The position numbers and the translations under genes are program-made. From contig NZ_JACGWZ010000001.1 in NCBI RefSeq assembly GCF_014137975.1, positions 1,302,001 through 1,366,000 on the forward strand: 64,000 nt of DNA. The letters are read 5' to 3'. The DNA is from Halosaccharopolyspora lacisalsi (GTDB taxonomy: Bacteria; Actinomycetota; Actinomycetes; Mycobacteriales; Pseudonocardiaceae). Shown here piece by piece: positions 17,788 to 26,545 of this stretch. The notes under the pieces were generated by a model, which saw only the letters and a list, made by a program, of their open reading frames with translations, had not been told where the DNA came from and searched no databases. The first letter of the stretch is position 1; every line of letters starts with the position of its first letter.

Positions 17788-18458
17788 TCACCATCGTGAC
17801 GGGAACCGACACCGGCGTCGGCAAAACCGTGGCCACCGCGGCGCTCGCTGCCCACTTCGGACCACGTGCGGTCGTCGTCAAGCCCGCGCAGACGGGCATC
17901 GGTACCGACGAACCCGACAGTTCCGTCGTGCAGCACCTGGCCGGTTGCGAGGTCGACGAGTACACACGGCTCGAAGACCCGCTCGCACCGGACACGGCCG
18001 CCCGGCTGCGCGGCATCGAGATCCCACCGATCAACGAGCACGCCGCCCGCGTCCGCGAGCTCGCCGAGACCCGCGACACCGTGATCGTCGAGGGCGCCGG
18101 CGGTCTCATGGTCCGGCTCGATACCGACGGCGGCACCCTGTCGGACCTCGCCACCGACCTCGCCCGGGATCACCCGGTGCGGGTGTACGTCGTGACCCGG
18201 GTGGGCCTCGGCACCCTCAACCACACCGCACTCACCGTCGAAGCGCTGCGTTCACGAGGCGTGGAACCGGCGGGACTGGTACTCGGCGCGGTGCCGGATG
18301 CGCTCGGTCTGGCCGAGGAGTGCGCTCTCGCCGAATTGCCCCGCGTCACCGCGGTGCCGATCGTGGCCGCCCTCCCCGAAGGGGCCGGCGGTCTCGATCC
18401 GGAGCACTTCCGGGAGCGAGTCGACTCGTGGCTGGCAGGTTGCCTCGCGGGACAGTGA
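17784..18458 (+). CDS. bioD: Dethiobiotin synthetase
   Basis: A 224-residue ATP-dependent enzyme that closes the ureido ring of dethiobiotin. The P-loop TGTDTGVGKT lies at 6-15, followed by KPAQTG and the EGAGGLMVRL segment. The start is GTG 17784, overlapping the bioF TGA, with GGAGGC just upstream. It is the last gene of the biotin operon; no bioC, bioH or other pimeloyl-forming gene is in the window. Confidence 0.95.
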   Translation: MITIVTGTDTGVGKTVATAALAAHFGPRAVVVKPAQTGIGTDEPDSSVVQHLAGCEVDEYTRLEDPLAPDTAARLRGIEIPPINEHAARVRELAETRDTVIVEGAGGLMVRLDTDGGTLSDLATDLARDHPVRVYVVTRVGLGTLNHTALTVEALRSRGVEPAGLVLGAVPDALGLAEECALAELPRVTAVPIVAALPEGAGGLDPEHFRERVDSWLAGCLAGQ

Positions 18459-18517
18459 TCCTCGACAACCGTGGGGTGGACGACGTGCAACTCATCCGGA
18501 GCCGTGAGGCACCAGCG

Positions 18518-18728
18518 GCATCGGTGTGGACCGAGAACGCCCGCCGCTCGCACGCCGTCCCGGGACGCTTGGACGCCGGCACGGTCTGGGTGAACTCGCA
18601 TCTCGTCCTGGCCAACGAGGTCCCCTGGGGGAGGTTTCAAGGGTTCCGGTTACGGCCGGGACCTGTCGATCTATGCTCTCGACGACTATTCCCGCACCAA
18701 GCACGTCATGCACAATCACGGGCGCTGA
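18518..18728 (+). pseudogene. C-terminal fragment of an aminobutyraldehyde-type aldehyde dehydrogenase
   Basis: The fragment starts with SVWTENARRSHAVPGRLDAG and continues TVWVNSHLVLANEVPWG. One extra G in the run at 18627-18631 then shifts the frame, and the tail resumes as GFKGSGYGRDLSIYALDDY and SRTKHVMHNHGR. This is the end of the gamma-aminobutyraldehyde/betaine-aldehyde dehydrogenase family. The catalytic cysteine part is gone. It begins about 60 bp after bioD and shows a deletion junction there. Confidence 0.75.
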
Positions 18729-18797
18729 CCGCTCCGGCCTGGTGGTGAAGGACCGCTGGACGGGCGAGGGGCGACGCGAACTGCCCCCTCGCCCGCG

Positions 18798-19533
18798 GTG
18801 GTGCCGCGACCGCTGTGCGCAACCGGGCCGAAACGGCTGCGCACCCACGACTCCTGCTCACTCGTCGTCGACGTCCTCTCGCACGGAGGCCGCACTGAGA
18901 CCCCGCGGGTGCCCCGCCTGTTCTGGGCCGTGATCACCGGTGTGGCGGCGGCCCTGCTGCTGCTCGCCGGTGGCGAAGCCGCGCTCACCGTGCTGCAGGT
19001 CAGCTCGATCGCCAGCGCGGCACCACTGTCCGTCATCTACGCACTCGTCGTGATCGCACTGGCGCGGATGCTGCGCTACGAGATGGCGACCATGCCCCGC
19101 TACGTACGCGTCCGCCCGCGCGCCACTCCGTCAGCGCTCGTCTCGACCGCGCGTCAGCAGGCCGACGACGAGGAAGAGCTGCAGCGCAACCTCCGCGGAC
19201 TGCTCAAGGCGCAGAGCAACGGCACGCCGTCACGCGGCAACCTCAAGCACGCCTCAGCGGCACTCGGCGGGCTCGCGGTGTCCCCAGCCGCGAAGCCGTC
19301 CACATCGACGACGAACGGCGTGGACACCGGTGTGCTGGCCGTCTACGACGTACCGGCGCGTGCCACCACAGTGGATGCGGAAACCGGCACCATCGCGAGC
19401 GACGACGACTCCGCGTTCCGGAACCCCATCGGGGGTGAAGTGTTCGACCCCGGAGTTCACCGCCTCCGCCGTCGGGGCCGAACACGAGACCGAGCAGCTC
19501 CTCCGGAAACACGCCTCCGACAACGGTCACTGA
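18798..19533 (+). pseudogene. C-terminal fragment of a BCCT-family (betaine/choline) transporter
   Basis: The conserved part begins at DSCSLVVDVLSHGGRTETP, equivalent to the loop after BCCT TM10, followed by two hydrophobic helices (LFWAVITGVAAALLLLAGG and APLSVIYALVVIALARML) and a long polar tail. Everything before TM10 is missing. In the tail an extra C in the run at 19448-19451 shifts the frame; correcting it gives FTASAVGAEHETEQLLRKHA ending at 19533. With the neighbouring dehydrogenase fragment it marks a lost amine/betaine uptake-oxidation locus. The intact BCCT gene is at 57.1 kb. Confidence 0.72.
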
Positions 19534-19580
19534 CGACCCCGAAGCAGTCGATCACCGCGGGGCGCCCGCATGAGCGCAAC

Positions 19581-19616
19581 GGGGGTTCGCCAGCAGCGGT
19601 ACGCTGGCGAACCCCC
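19581..19616. terminator. Strong hairpin terminator
   Basis: GGGGGTTCGCCAGC (19581-19594) pairs perfectly with GCTGGCGAACCCCC (19603-19616) around an 8-nt loop. There is no U-run, as is common in actinobacteria. It lies between the BCCT remnant and the convergent ribBA gene and could serve both strands. Confidence 0.75.
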
Positions 19617-19786
19617 GTACTGCATGAGCCGGATCGGCCGGGGAAGTGAGGGGGCCGTTCGCCGACACCGACCCGGTGAACGGTCGGTGCTTTGCCCCGA
19701 GGGCGTCATCGACGACGGGGTGTGATCATCCAGCGCCGCCGGACGGATGGCCGATCGTTCTGGAACGAGTCGTAGGGCGCGGAGGA

Positions 19787-21001
19787 TCAGGCGAGCTGCT
19801 GGAGCAGATGCCCCATGCGGTCGCGCTTGGCCACCAGGTAGTGCGTGTTGTGCTCGTTCGGCTCGGACTCGACCGGCAGGCGTTCGCTGATCGTGATCCC
19901 GCAGTCCGCGAGGGCGCGGCACTTGTCGGGGTTGTTGGTCAGCAACCGCACCGAGCCGATGTCGAGCTCGGTGAGGATGCGGGCCGCGGGGATGTAATCC
20001 CGGCTGTCCACCGGCAGTCCCAGCGCCCGGTTCGCCTCGAGGGTGTCCATGCCTCGGTACTGCTGAAGCTCGTAGGCGCGGAGCTTGTGGCCGAGGCCGA
20101 TCCCCCGCCCTTCGTGTCCGCGCATGTAGACGATCACTCCGCGGCCGGCGGCCGCGACGGACTCCATGGCCATGCGCAGCTGGGAACCGCAGTCGCAGCG
20201 CAGTGATCCGAGCAGGTCACCGGTGAGGCACTCGCTGTGCAGGCGTACGAGGACGTCCTCGCCGCCTTCCACATCACCCATCACCAGCGCGAGGTGTTCG
20301 ACGCCGTCGGCTTCGGACCGGTGGGTCATCGCTCGGAAGGTCCCGAGCTCGGTGGGGATCGTGGCTTGACCGGTCAGTTCGACTCGGTCGTCGTGATTGC
20401 GCTTCCACTCGATGAGCTCGGCGATCGAGATCATCGGGATGTCGTGTCGCACGGCGAAGTCGTCCAGTTCGGGACGGCGCATCATGTGCCGACGGTCGGG
20501 GGTGACGATCTCGCACAGCAGTGCGGCTCCGCTCAGCCCGGCCATGCGGCACAGGTCCACGCCGGCCTCGGTGTGGCCTGACCGCTGCAGGACTCCTCCG
20601 GGCTTGGCGCGCAGGGGCATGACGTGACCGGGCCTGGCAAGGTCGGCGGGTTCGAGCCGCGGATCCGCGAGCGCACGGGTGGTCTTCGCGCGCTCGGCCG
20701 CGCTGATCCCCGTGGTCGTTCCGTGCCGGTAGTCGACGCTGACGAGGAACGCGGTGCCCTGACTCTCGGTGTTGGCCGAGACCATCAGGTCCAGCTCGAG
20801 CTCGTCGGCCCGGTGCTCGTCGATGGACACGCACAGGAAACCCGAGGTGTGTTCGAGGAAGAAGGCGACCTCGTCGGTGGTCGCGTGCTCAGCGGCCATG
20901 ATCAGGTCGCCTTCGTTCTCGCGGTCCTCGTCGTCGACGACGAGGACCTTCCCACCGACCGACAGCGCGGCGATGGCTTCGGCAATTCTCGGCGAGGTCA
21001 T
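19787..21001 (-). CDS. ribBA: Bifunctional 3,4-dihydroxy-2-butanone-4-phosphate synthase / GTP cyclohydrolase II
   Basis: A 404-residue two-domain enzyme for the two committed steps of riboflavin synthesis. The N-terminal DHBP synthase domain has VVDDEDRENEGDLIMAAE near 21-38 and RPGHVMPLRA. The C-terminal GTP cyclohydrolase II domain has HSECLTGDLLGSLRCDCGSQL with the zinc cysteines, and MRGHEGRGIGL. ATG 21001 follows AGGAGAAG. No other riboflavin gene is adjacent. Instead it is divergent from a run of flavin-dependent catabolic enzymes, and a 15-bp palindrome shared with those promoters lies about 115 bp upstream. A dedicated role in supplying flavin to the catabolic pathway is likely. Confidence 0.93.
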   Translation of the reverse strand: MTSPRIAEAIAALSVGGKVLVVDDEDRENEGDLIMAAEHATTDEVAFFLEHTSGFLCVSIDEHRADELELDLMVSANTESQGTAFLVSVDYRHGTTTGISAAERAKTTRALADPRLEPADLARPGHVMPLRAKPGGVLQRSGHTEAGVDLCRMAGLSGAALLCEIVTPDRRHMMRRPELDDFAVRHDIPMISIAELIEWKRNHDDRVELTGQATIPTELGTFRAMTHRSEADGVEHLALVMGDVEGGEDVLVRLHSECLTGDLLGSLRCDCGSQLRMAMESVAAAGRGVIVYMRGHEGRGIGLGHKLRAYELQQYRGMDTLEANRALGLPVDSRDYIPAARILTELDIGSVRLLTNNPDKCRALADCGITISERLPVESEPNEHNTHYLVAKRDRMGHLLQQLA

Positions 21002-21114
21002 CGATCTTCTCCTGCACACGTGTATCGCTCGGGCTGGGGTTCACCGCGTCACCGGGCGAGGTCGGCTCCTGCGCTTGCCGTCTCGGCCGTCCGACGGACA
21101 TGCCGCAATTAGGC

Positions 21115-21129
21115 GTTCATAATATGAAC
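21115..21129. promoter_or_regulatory. Palindromic operator, copy 1 (ribBA side)
   Basis: GTTCATAATATGAAC, a near-perfect 15-bp palindrome 114 bp upstream of ribBA in the divergent gap. Close copies occur at 21253-21267 and 29788-29802. Probable binding site of the IclR-family regulator at 30.3 kb (inference from co-distribution). Confidence 0.7.
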
Positions 21130-21252
21130 GTAAAGTTCACTAATAATGACACCATCGCGAGTCTTCGTCAAGAAGATGCACCTATACGCCTGCTATCTCT
21201 CCAATCGGGCTCTTGACGAACTCGGCGAGCAAGGTCACAATATCGACGCAGT

Positions 21253-21267
21253 GTTCGTATAATGAAC
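21253..21267. promoter_or_regulatory. Palindromic operator, copy 2 (amine-oxidase side)
   Basis: GTTCGTATAATGAAC, matching copy 1 in both GTTC/GAAC arms, 140 bp upstream of the amine-oxidase gene. The two copies are 138 bp apart in the same divergent promoter region, allowing joint control of ribBA and the catabolic operon. Confidence 0.68.
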
Positions 21268-21407
21268 ATACCGTTCGTTTTGAGGGTGAGTGGCTCGCGG
21301 TACTCCGGTTCCGCGGATCGTGAGGCGACTGTCGACCCCACGGCGAGCGCTCGATCCGCAGCAGCGATACCCGGACGTGAAACCGACTACGAGGGAGTGC
21401 TGTCACC

Positions 21408-22709
21408 GTGACCGAGGAAGCTGACGTCGTCGTGGTCGGGGGCGGGATCGCCGGCCTGATCACGGCCCGCGAGCTCAGCCGCCACAACTTGAGCGTCACC
21501 GTGCTCGAGGCCAGGGAACGGCTCGGTGGTCGAGTGTGGACCGACCACCGACTGGGCCATGACTTGGAGATCGGCGGCACTTGGCTGCATTGGGTGCAGT
21601 CGCACGCGTGGGCGGAGGTGACGCGCTACGGCCTCGACGTCACCCGGGGGCCGCGTCCCGAGGAGGCGTACTGGCTGGCCGGGGACGAGGTCCGCACGGG
21701 CACGCTCGACGGGTTCATGGAGCTGATCGACCCGGGGATGCGGCGACTGTTGGACCCGACGATGAGCTGGGTCCCGCGGCCGGATGCGCCGTTGTCGGCG
21801 CCTGAGTTGGAGTCGGTGGACGGTTTCAGCGTCCAGGACAAGCTCGACGAGCTCGACCTGCCAGTGGAGGAGTACCGCGCCAACGAGGCCGCCTGGGTGG
21901 GGCATCTCAACGCGCCGCCCGGGGACGCGGCGTTCACCAGTGCGCTGCGTTGGACGGCGGCCACCGCGGGCTCGTGGCATCTCATGCACGAGGCGTCGGC
22001 GGTGTTCCGTCTCGCGGGTGGGACCCGGTCGCTGGTGGAGGCGATCCGCGCGGACACCGACGCGGACATCCGGACGTCCACCGAGGTGCGCGGGATCGAG
22101 CACGATCCGAGCGGAGCGATGGTGACCACAGCGGCTGGAGGCCGGATCAAGGCACGCCGGGTTGTGCTGACGTTGCCGCAGAACATCCTCGGCGAGTTGG
22201 ACGTCGCTCCCGGTTTGTGCCCGGAGAAGCGCGCCGCGAGCGCGGAGAAGACGGCCTCGAAGGGGGTGAAGGTCTGGATCAGGGTCCGCGGCCCGATCAA
22301 GCCCTTCTTCGCGTACTCGTCCGCCGCCCACCCGCTGTCGGTCGTGCGGACCGAGTTCGTCGGTGACGACGATGCCGTGCTGGTCTCCTTCGGGGCCGAC
22401 TCGCGCAAGATCTCGCCGCACGACATCGACGCCGTCCGCGCCGCGCTGCGCGTCTGGCGTGACGACCTCGAGGTTCTCGAGGTCACCGGGCACGACTGGA
22501 TGTCCGACCCGTACTCGCGGGAGACGTGGCTGATACAGCAGCCGCAGCAGCTCACCCGGTACTTCGCCGCGCAGCAGCGGCCGGAAGGTGTCCTGCACTT
22601 CGCGGGCAGCGACTACGCCAACGTGTGGGCCGGCTTCATCGACGGGGCGGTCGAAAGTGGGCTGCGCGTCGCCCGCGAGATCAGCACCGGCCTCGACGCC
22701 TCGCATTGA
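21408..22709 (+). CDS. FAD-dependent amine oxidase family protein
   Basis: A 433-residue flavoprotein of the monoamine-oxidase family. The FAD dinucleotide motif is VVVVGGGIAGLITARELS (about 6-23), followed by EARERLGGRVWT (the GG-R-V box), GGTWLHWVQSHAW near the flavin, and the C-terminal FAGSDYANVWAGFIDGAVESG that closes the FAD site. Start GTG 21408 follows GAGGGAG. It is first in the operon with a flavin reductase, aldehyde dehydrogenase, FMN monooxygenase and hydratase. It probably oxidises a C-N bond of a pathway intermediate, yielding an aldehyde or ketone. Substrate not identifiable. Confidence 0.88.
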   Translation: MTEEADVVVVGGGIAGLITARELSRHNLSVTVLEARERLGGRVWTDHRLGHDLEIGGTWLHWVQSHAWAEVTRYGLDVTRGPRPEEAYWLAGDEVRTGTLDGFMELIDPGMRRLLDPTMSWVPRPDAPLSAPELESVDGFSVQDKLDELDLPVEEYRANEAAWVGHLNAPPGDAAFTSALRWTAATAGSWHLMHEASAVFRLAGGTRSLVEAIRADTDADIRTSTEVRGIEHDPSGAMVTTAAGGRIKARRVVLTLPQNILGELDVAPGLCPEKRAASAEKTASKGVKVWIRVRGPIKPFFAYSSAAHPLSVVRTEFVGDDDAVLVSFGADSRKISPHDIDAVRAALRVWRDDLEVLEVTGHDWMSDPYSRETWLIQQPQQLTRYFAAQQRPEGVLHFAGSDYANVWAGFIDGAVESGLRVAREISTGLDASH

Positions 22710-22751
22710 CCCAACCGGCGACCGGCACCCGAACAGGGAGGGAACGCGATC

Positions 22752-23255
22752 ATGACAATGCCGTCTCCAACGATCGAGCCACGTCATTTCCGGGACGTGA
22801 TGGGGCATCTTCCCACCGGCGTCGTCGTCGTGGCCGGCCGCAGGGTGGACACCGGAGACCCCGCCGGACTCGTCGTCGGGACGTTCCAGTCGTTGTCGCT
22901 GGATCCGCCGCTGGTCAGCTTCAGCGTGGCGACGACCTCGAGCAGCTGGCCGAAGATCCGCCCGGCGGAGTACTTCAGCGCCAGCGTCCTGGCCGACGGG
23001 CAGAACGACGTCTGCCGGGCGATGTCGAGCAAGCGGGACGACAAGTTCGCCGCGGTGGACTGGAACGAGTCCACGGACGGTGCCCCGCAGATCTCCGGTT
23101 CGCACGCCTGGATCGACTGCAGGACCGTGCGCGAGCTGGAGGGCGGCGACCACCTCGTCGTGATCGCCGAAGTGCGCCGTCTGGAAGCCGGCGGCGGTGA
23201 TCCCCTGCTCTTCCACCGAGGCCGCCTCGGCGGATACCGCGAGCTCCAATTCTGA
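22752..23255 (+). CDS. NAD(P)H:flavin reductase (HpaC/ActVB-like)
   Basis: A 167-residue flavin-reductase-domain protein. The conserved parts are RDVMGHLPTGVVVVAG near the N-terminus, VGTFQSLSLDPPLVSFSV, and the C-terminal LLFHRGRLGGYRELQF (H-x-G-x-L-x-G-Y/F). It should provide reduced FMN to the NtaA-type monooxygenase 2 kb downstream, forming a two-component oxygenase. It lies 42 bp after the amine oxidase and 41 bp before the dehydrogenase, in one operon. Confidence 0.9.
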   Translation: MTMPSPTIEPRHFRDVMGHLPTGVVVVAGRRVDTGDPAGLVVGTFQSLSLDPPLVSFSVATTSSSWPKIRPAEYFSASVLADGQNDVCRAMSSKRDDKFAAVDWNESTDGAPQISGSHAWIDCRTVRELEGGDHLVVIAEVRRLEAGGGDPLLFHRGRLGGYRELQF

Positions 23256-23296
23256 TCAGTTTCCCGCGTGCACGACGAAGTGAGAGCACACATCTG

Positions 23297-24826
23297 ATGA
23301 CCACCACAGCTCAACAGACCGAGCCTGAAGAGACCCACGACGAGATCGAGCGTCGCCTGGACGCCGCGACCGTCGCGACCGCCGACTGGGGGCAGCAACC
23401 TCCGAAGCAGCGGGCCGAAGCGCTGTCCGCGATCGCCGACGCGCTCGATGCCGAGAGTGCGACGCTGATCGCCGAGGCCGTGCGGGAGTCGGGGCTGCCG
23501 GAAGGCAGGCTCACCGGTGAGCTCAAACGCACGTCGGTGCAGTTGCGCATGTTCGCCGACGAGCTGCGCGACGGCTCCTACCTGCGGATCGCGCTGGACC
23601 GGCACGACCCCGACTTCGTCCTCGGCAACCGGCCGGACCTGCGCCGGTGGTCGACGCCGATCGGGCCGGTGCTGGTCTACGCGGCGAGCAACTTCCCGTT
23701 CGCGTTCTCGGTCGCGGGAGGCGATACCGCGTCCGCGCTGGCGGCGGGTTGCCCGGTCGTGCTCAAGGCACACCCCGGTCACCCCGAAACCTCCCGAAAA
23801 ACCGCCGAAATCGTGCGGTCGGCCCTGGCCGCGAGCGGCGCACCGGAAGGCACCTTCGCCATGATCACGGGCCGTGAGGCGGGGGTGCGCGCTCTGCGGG
23901 ATCCCCGGATCGCGGCGGGTGCCTTCACCGGCTCGGTCGCCGGAGGGCGGGCGCTGTTCGACATCGCCGTCTCCCGTCCCACCCCGATCCCCTTCTACGG
24001 CGAGCTCGGCAGCATCAACCCCGCCGTCGTCACCAGCGGTGCCGAACGGGAACGTGGTGAGCAGGTCGCCGCGGGCTTCGTCGGCTCGTTCACCCTCGGA
24101 GCCGGGCAGTTCTGCACCAAGCCGGGAACACTCCTGCTGCCCCGCGGAACCGCACTGCCGTCACGTATCGCGGAGCTGGCCGGCGACGTCGCGCCGGCCA
24201 GGATGCTCACCTCGGGCATCGCCGAGCGCTACCGGGAGCGGACCGAGGAGCTCGCGTCCGCGCCCGGGATCGAGGTGCTCGTGCGTGGAGCGGAGCACGA
24301 CGACCCGTCCGGGGTACCGGCGGTCACACCGACCGTGCTGCACGCCGGTTCGGTGGAAAACCTGCTGAACAGCCCCGCTTTGCTGGAGGAGAATTTCGGG
24401 CCCTGCGCCGTGATCGCCGAGTACGGTTCGGACGACGAGCTGCATTCCGCGTTGGCTGCCGTGGAGGGCACGCTGACCGTCACCGCGCACACGGCTCAGG
24501 ATCCGGACGAGGACGAGCGGCGGCGGCTCGGTCGACTGGTCCCGCTCGCTGCGGCCCGCTCCGGACGGCTCGTGTTCGACGAGTGGCCCACTGGAGTGGC
24601 GGTGACTCCGGCGCAGCAGCACGGCGGCCCGTACCCGGCCACCACCGCTGTCTCGCACACCTCGGTGGGCACCGCGGCGATCGACCGTTTCCTGCGGCCG
24701 GTGAGCTACCAGAACGCACCGGATTTCCTGCTGCCGGATGCGCTGCACGAGTCGAACCCGCTGGGACTTCCCCGAACGACGCACGAGGCGGGGAGCTCGC
24801 GCCGGTGGGACGCGCCGCGGAAGTAA
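23297..24826 (+). CDS. Aldehyde dehydrogenase, 2-oxoglutarate-semialdehyde-dehydrogenase type
   Basis: A 509-residue NAD(P)-dependent aldehyde dehydrogenase. The general-base glutamate is in PFYGELGSINP (about 236) and the nucleophilic cysteine in GAGQFCTKPGT (about 273). NFPFAFSVAGGDTASALAAGCPVVLKAHPGH is characteristic of the KGSADH/fatty-aldehyde (AldH) branch, which oxidises 2,5-dioxopentanoate and similar semialdehydes. ATG 23297. Its place in the operon suggests oxidation of the aldehyde released after C-N cleavage, feeding the TCA cycle. Confidence 0.88.
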   Translation: MTTTAQQTEPEETHDEIERRLDAATVATADWGQQPPKQRAEALSAIADALDAESATLIAEAVRESGLPEGRLTGELKRTSVQLRMFADELRDGSYLRIALDRHDPDFVLGNRPDLRRWSTPIGPVLVYAASNFPFAFSVAGGDTASALAAGCPVVLKAHPGHPETSRKTAEIVRSALAASGAPEGTFAMITGREAGVRALRDPRIAAGAFTGSVAGGRALFDIAVSRPTPIPFYGELGSINPAVVTSGAERERGEQVAAGFVGSFTLGAGQFCTKPGTLLLPRGTALPSRIAELAGDVAPARMLTSGIAERYRERTEELASAPGIEVLVRGAEHDDPSGVPAVTPTVLHAGSVENLLNSPALLEENFGPCAVIAEYGSDDELHSALAAVEGTLTVTAHTAQDPDEDERRRLGRLVPLAAARSGRLVFDEWPTGVAVTPAQQHGGPYPATTAVSHTSVGTAAIDRFLRPVSYQNAPDFLLPDALHESNPLGLPRTTHEAGSSRRWDAPRK

Positions 24827-25123
24827 CCCCGACGCGCCCGCAGGTGGGCTCGCGGCTCACCGGCGGGTGGCTTCCCGCAGTTGCCACTGGCTGAGCCATC
24901 GCGGGCTCCCGCCCGGCCCGTCCCGGCGGGGCACCACGTCTGGGCCGGACCGGAATCCCAGCACTCCCACCGGATTCCGGGTAGCCGGGCCACCGCGGAT
25001 GGGCCGTCGATCGCGTGACGGCCCCTCCGCCCCCGAGGAGAACCGTCCGGTGCGCACGGCCTTCGCCGTCGTACCTGCACCGATCCGCACACATACCTTC
25101 GATCCTGAGAACAGGAGCAGATG

Positions 25124-26512
25124 ATGCTTTCTCGCCGCATGCGGCTGTTCGCCTTCGACTTCCAGGGCCCGGCGCATCTCTCCGCGGGGCTGTGGCGGCA
25201 CGAGAAGGACCAGAGCGCGCGCTACAAGGACGTCCACTACTGGACGGAGTACGCGAAACTGCTGGAGCAGGGCCGGTTCGACGGCGTGTTCTTCGCCGAC
25301 AACGTCGGCTACCACGACGTCTACCAGGGCAGCGCCGCCGGTGCGCTCGCCGACGGCGCGCAGCTCCCGGCCAACGACCCGGCCCTGGTGGTCTCGGCGA
25401 TGGCCGCCGCCACCGAGCACCTCGGGTTCGGCCTGACCGGGTCCACCACCTACGACCACCCCTACGCGCTGTCCCGGAAGTTCAGCACCCTGGACCACCT
25501 CACCGACGGCCGGGTGGGCTGGAACCTGGTGACGTCCTACGCCGACAGCGCCGCGCGCAACCTCGGCAACGGCCAGCTGACCCCGCACGACGAGCGGTAC
25601 GACGTCGCCGCCGAGCACCTCGAGGTCTGCTACAAGCTGTGGGAGGGCTCCTGGGAGGACGGTGCCGTCGTCCGCGACACCGACCGTTGCGTCCAGGCTG
25701 ACCCCGAGCGCGTGCACGACATCAACCACCAGGGCAAGTACTTCAACGTTCCCGGTTTCGCCCTGTGCGAGCCCTCTCCGCAGCGCACCCCGGTGATCTT
25801 TCAGGCGGGCGGCTCGTCGAAGGGGCGTGCGCTGGCCGCTGCCCACGCCGAGGGCGTGTTCGTCAACTCGGTCTCCAAGTCGGCGCTCAAGCGGCAGGTC
25901 GAGACCCTGCGCGGTCTCGCCGCCGAGTCCGGGCGCGACCCGCGTGACCTGCGGGTGCTGCAGATGCTCAACGTCATCTGCGCCCCCACCGACGAGCAGG
26001 CGTACGCGAAGTACGAGGAATACCGCAAGCTGGTCAGCTACTCCGGTGCGATGGCCCGCTACAGCGGATGGACCGCCCTGGACATGTCCCAGTTCGACCC
26101 GGATGTGCCGCTGCGGCACGTCAAGACCGACGCCGGGCAGACCATGATCGACCTGTTCTCGAAGATGGACCCGGACAAGGAGTGGACTCCGCGCGACATC
26201 GCCGACTTCATCGGGATCGGCGGCAGCGGGCCCACCATCGTCGGTTCGCCGCAGACCGTCGCCGACGAGCTGATCAGCTGGGTCGAGGAGACCGACGTCG
26301 ACGGCTTCAACCTCGGCCACGCCGTGAAGTACCAGGACATCGCCGACTTCGTCGAACTCGTCGTGCCCGAGCTGCAGCGCCGGGAGGCGGTGTGGACGGA
26401 GTACGAGGGCAAGACCCTGCGCGAGAAGCTGTACGGCCCGGGTGCCGTGCGGCTGCGCGACGACCACCCGGGCCGCAAGTTCGGCCACGCCGCACTCGGT
26501 GCCGGGCACTGA
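25124..26512 (+). CDS. NtaA/SnaA/DszA-family FMN-dependent monooxygenase
   Basis: A 462-residue luciferase-like monooxygenase with the family pattern: HYWTEYAKLLEQGRFDGVFFADNVG near the N-terminus, HPYALSRKFSTLDHLTDGRVGWNLVTS in the first third, DINHQGKYFNVPG, and FQAGGSSKGRALAAAHAEGVFV. Enzymes of this class hydroxylate or cleave N- or S-containing compounds (nitrilotriacetate, dibenzothiophene sulfone, N-heterocycles) using FMNH2 from a partner reductase, here the gene at 22.75 kb. AGGAG at 25113-25117 favours ATG 25124 over the adjacent ATG 25121. About 300 bp without a gene separates it from the dehydrogenase. Confidence 0.9.
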   Translation: MLSRRMRLFAFDFQGPAHLSAGLWRHEKDQSARYKDVHYWTEYAKLLEQGRFDGVFFADNVGYHDVYQGSAAGALADGAQLPANDPALVVSAMAAATEHLGFGLTGSTTYDHPYALSRKFSTLDHLTDGRVGWNLVTSYADSAARNLGNGQLTPHDERYDVAAEHLEVCYKLWEGSWEDGAVVRDTDRCVQADPERVHDINHQGKYFNVPGFALCEPSPQRTPVIFQAGGSSKGRALAAAHAEGVFVNSVSKSALKRQVETLRGLAAESGRDPRDLRVLQMLNVICAPTDEQAYAKYEEYRKLVSYSGAMARYSGWTALDMSQFDPDVPLRHVKTDAGQTMIDLFSKMDPDKEWTPRDIADFIGIGGSGPTIVGSPQTVADELISWVEETDVDGFNLGHAVKYQDIADFVELVVPELQRREAVWTEYEGKTLREKLYGPGAVRLRDDHPGRKFGHAALGAGH

Positions 26513-26545
26513 CCCCCAAAAAAACCGGTCGGAAGGGAAGATCTC

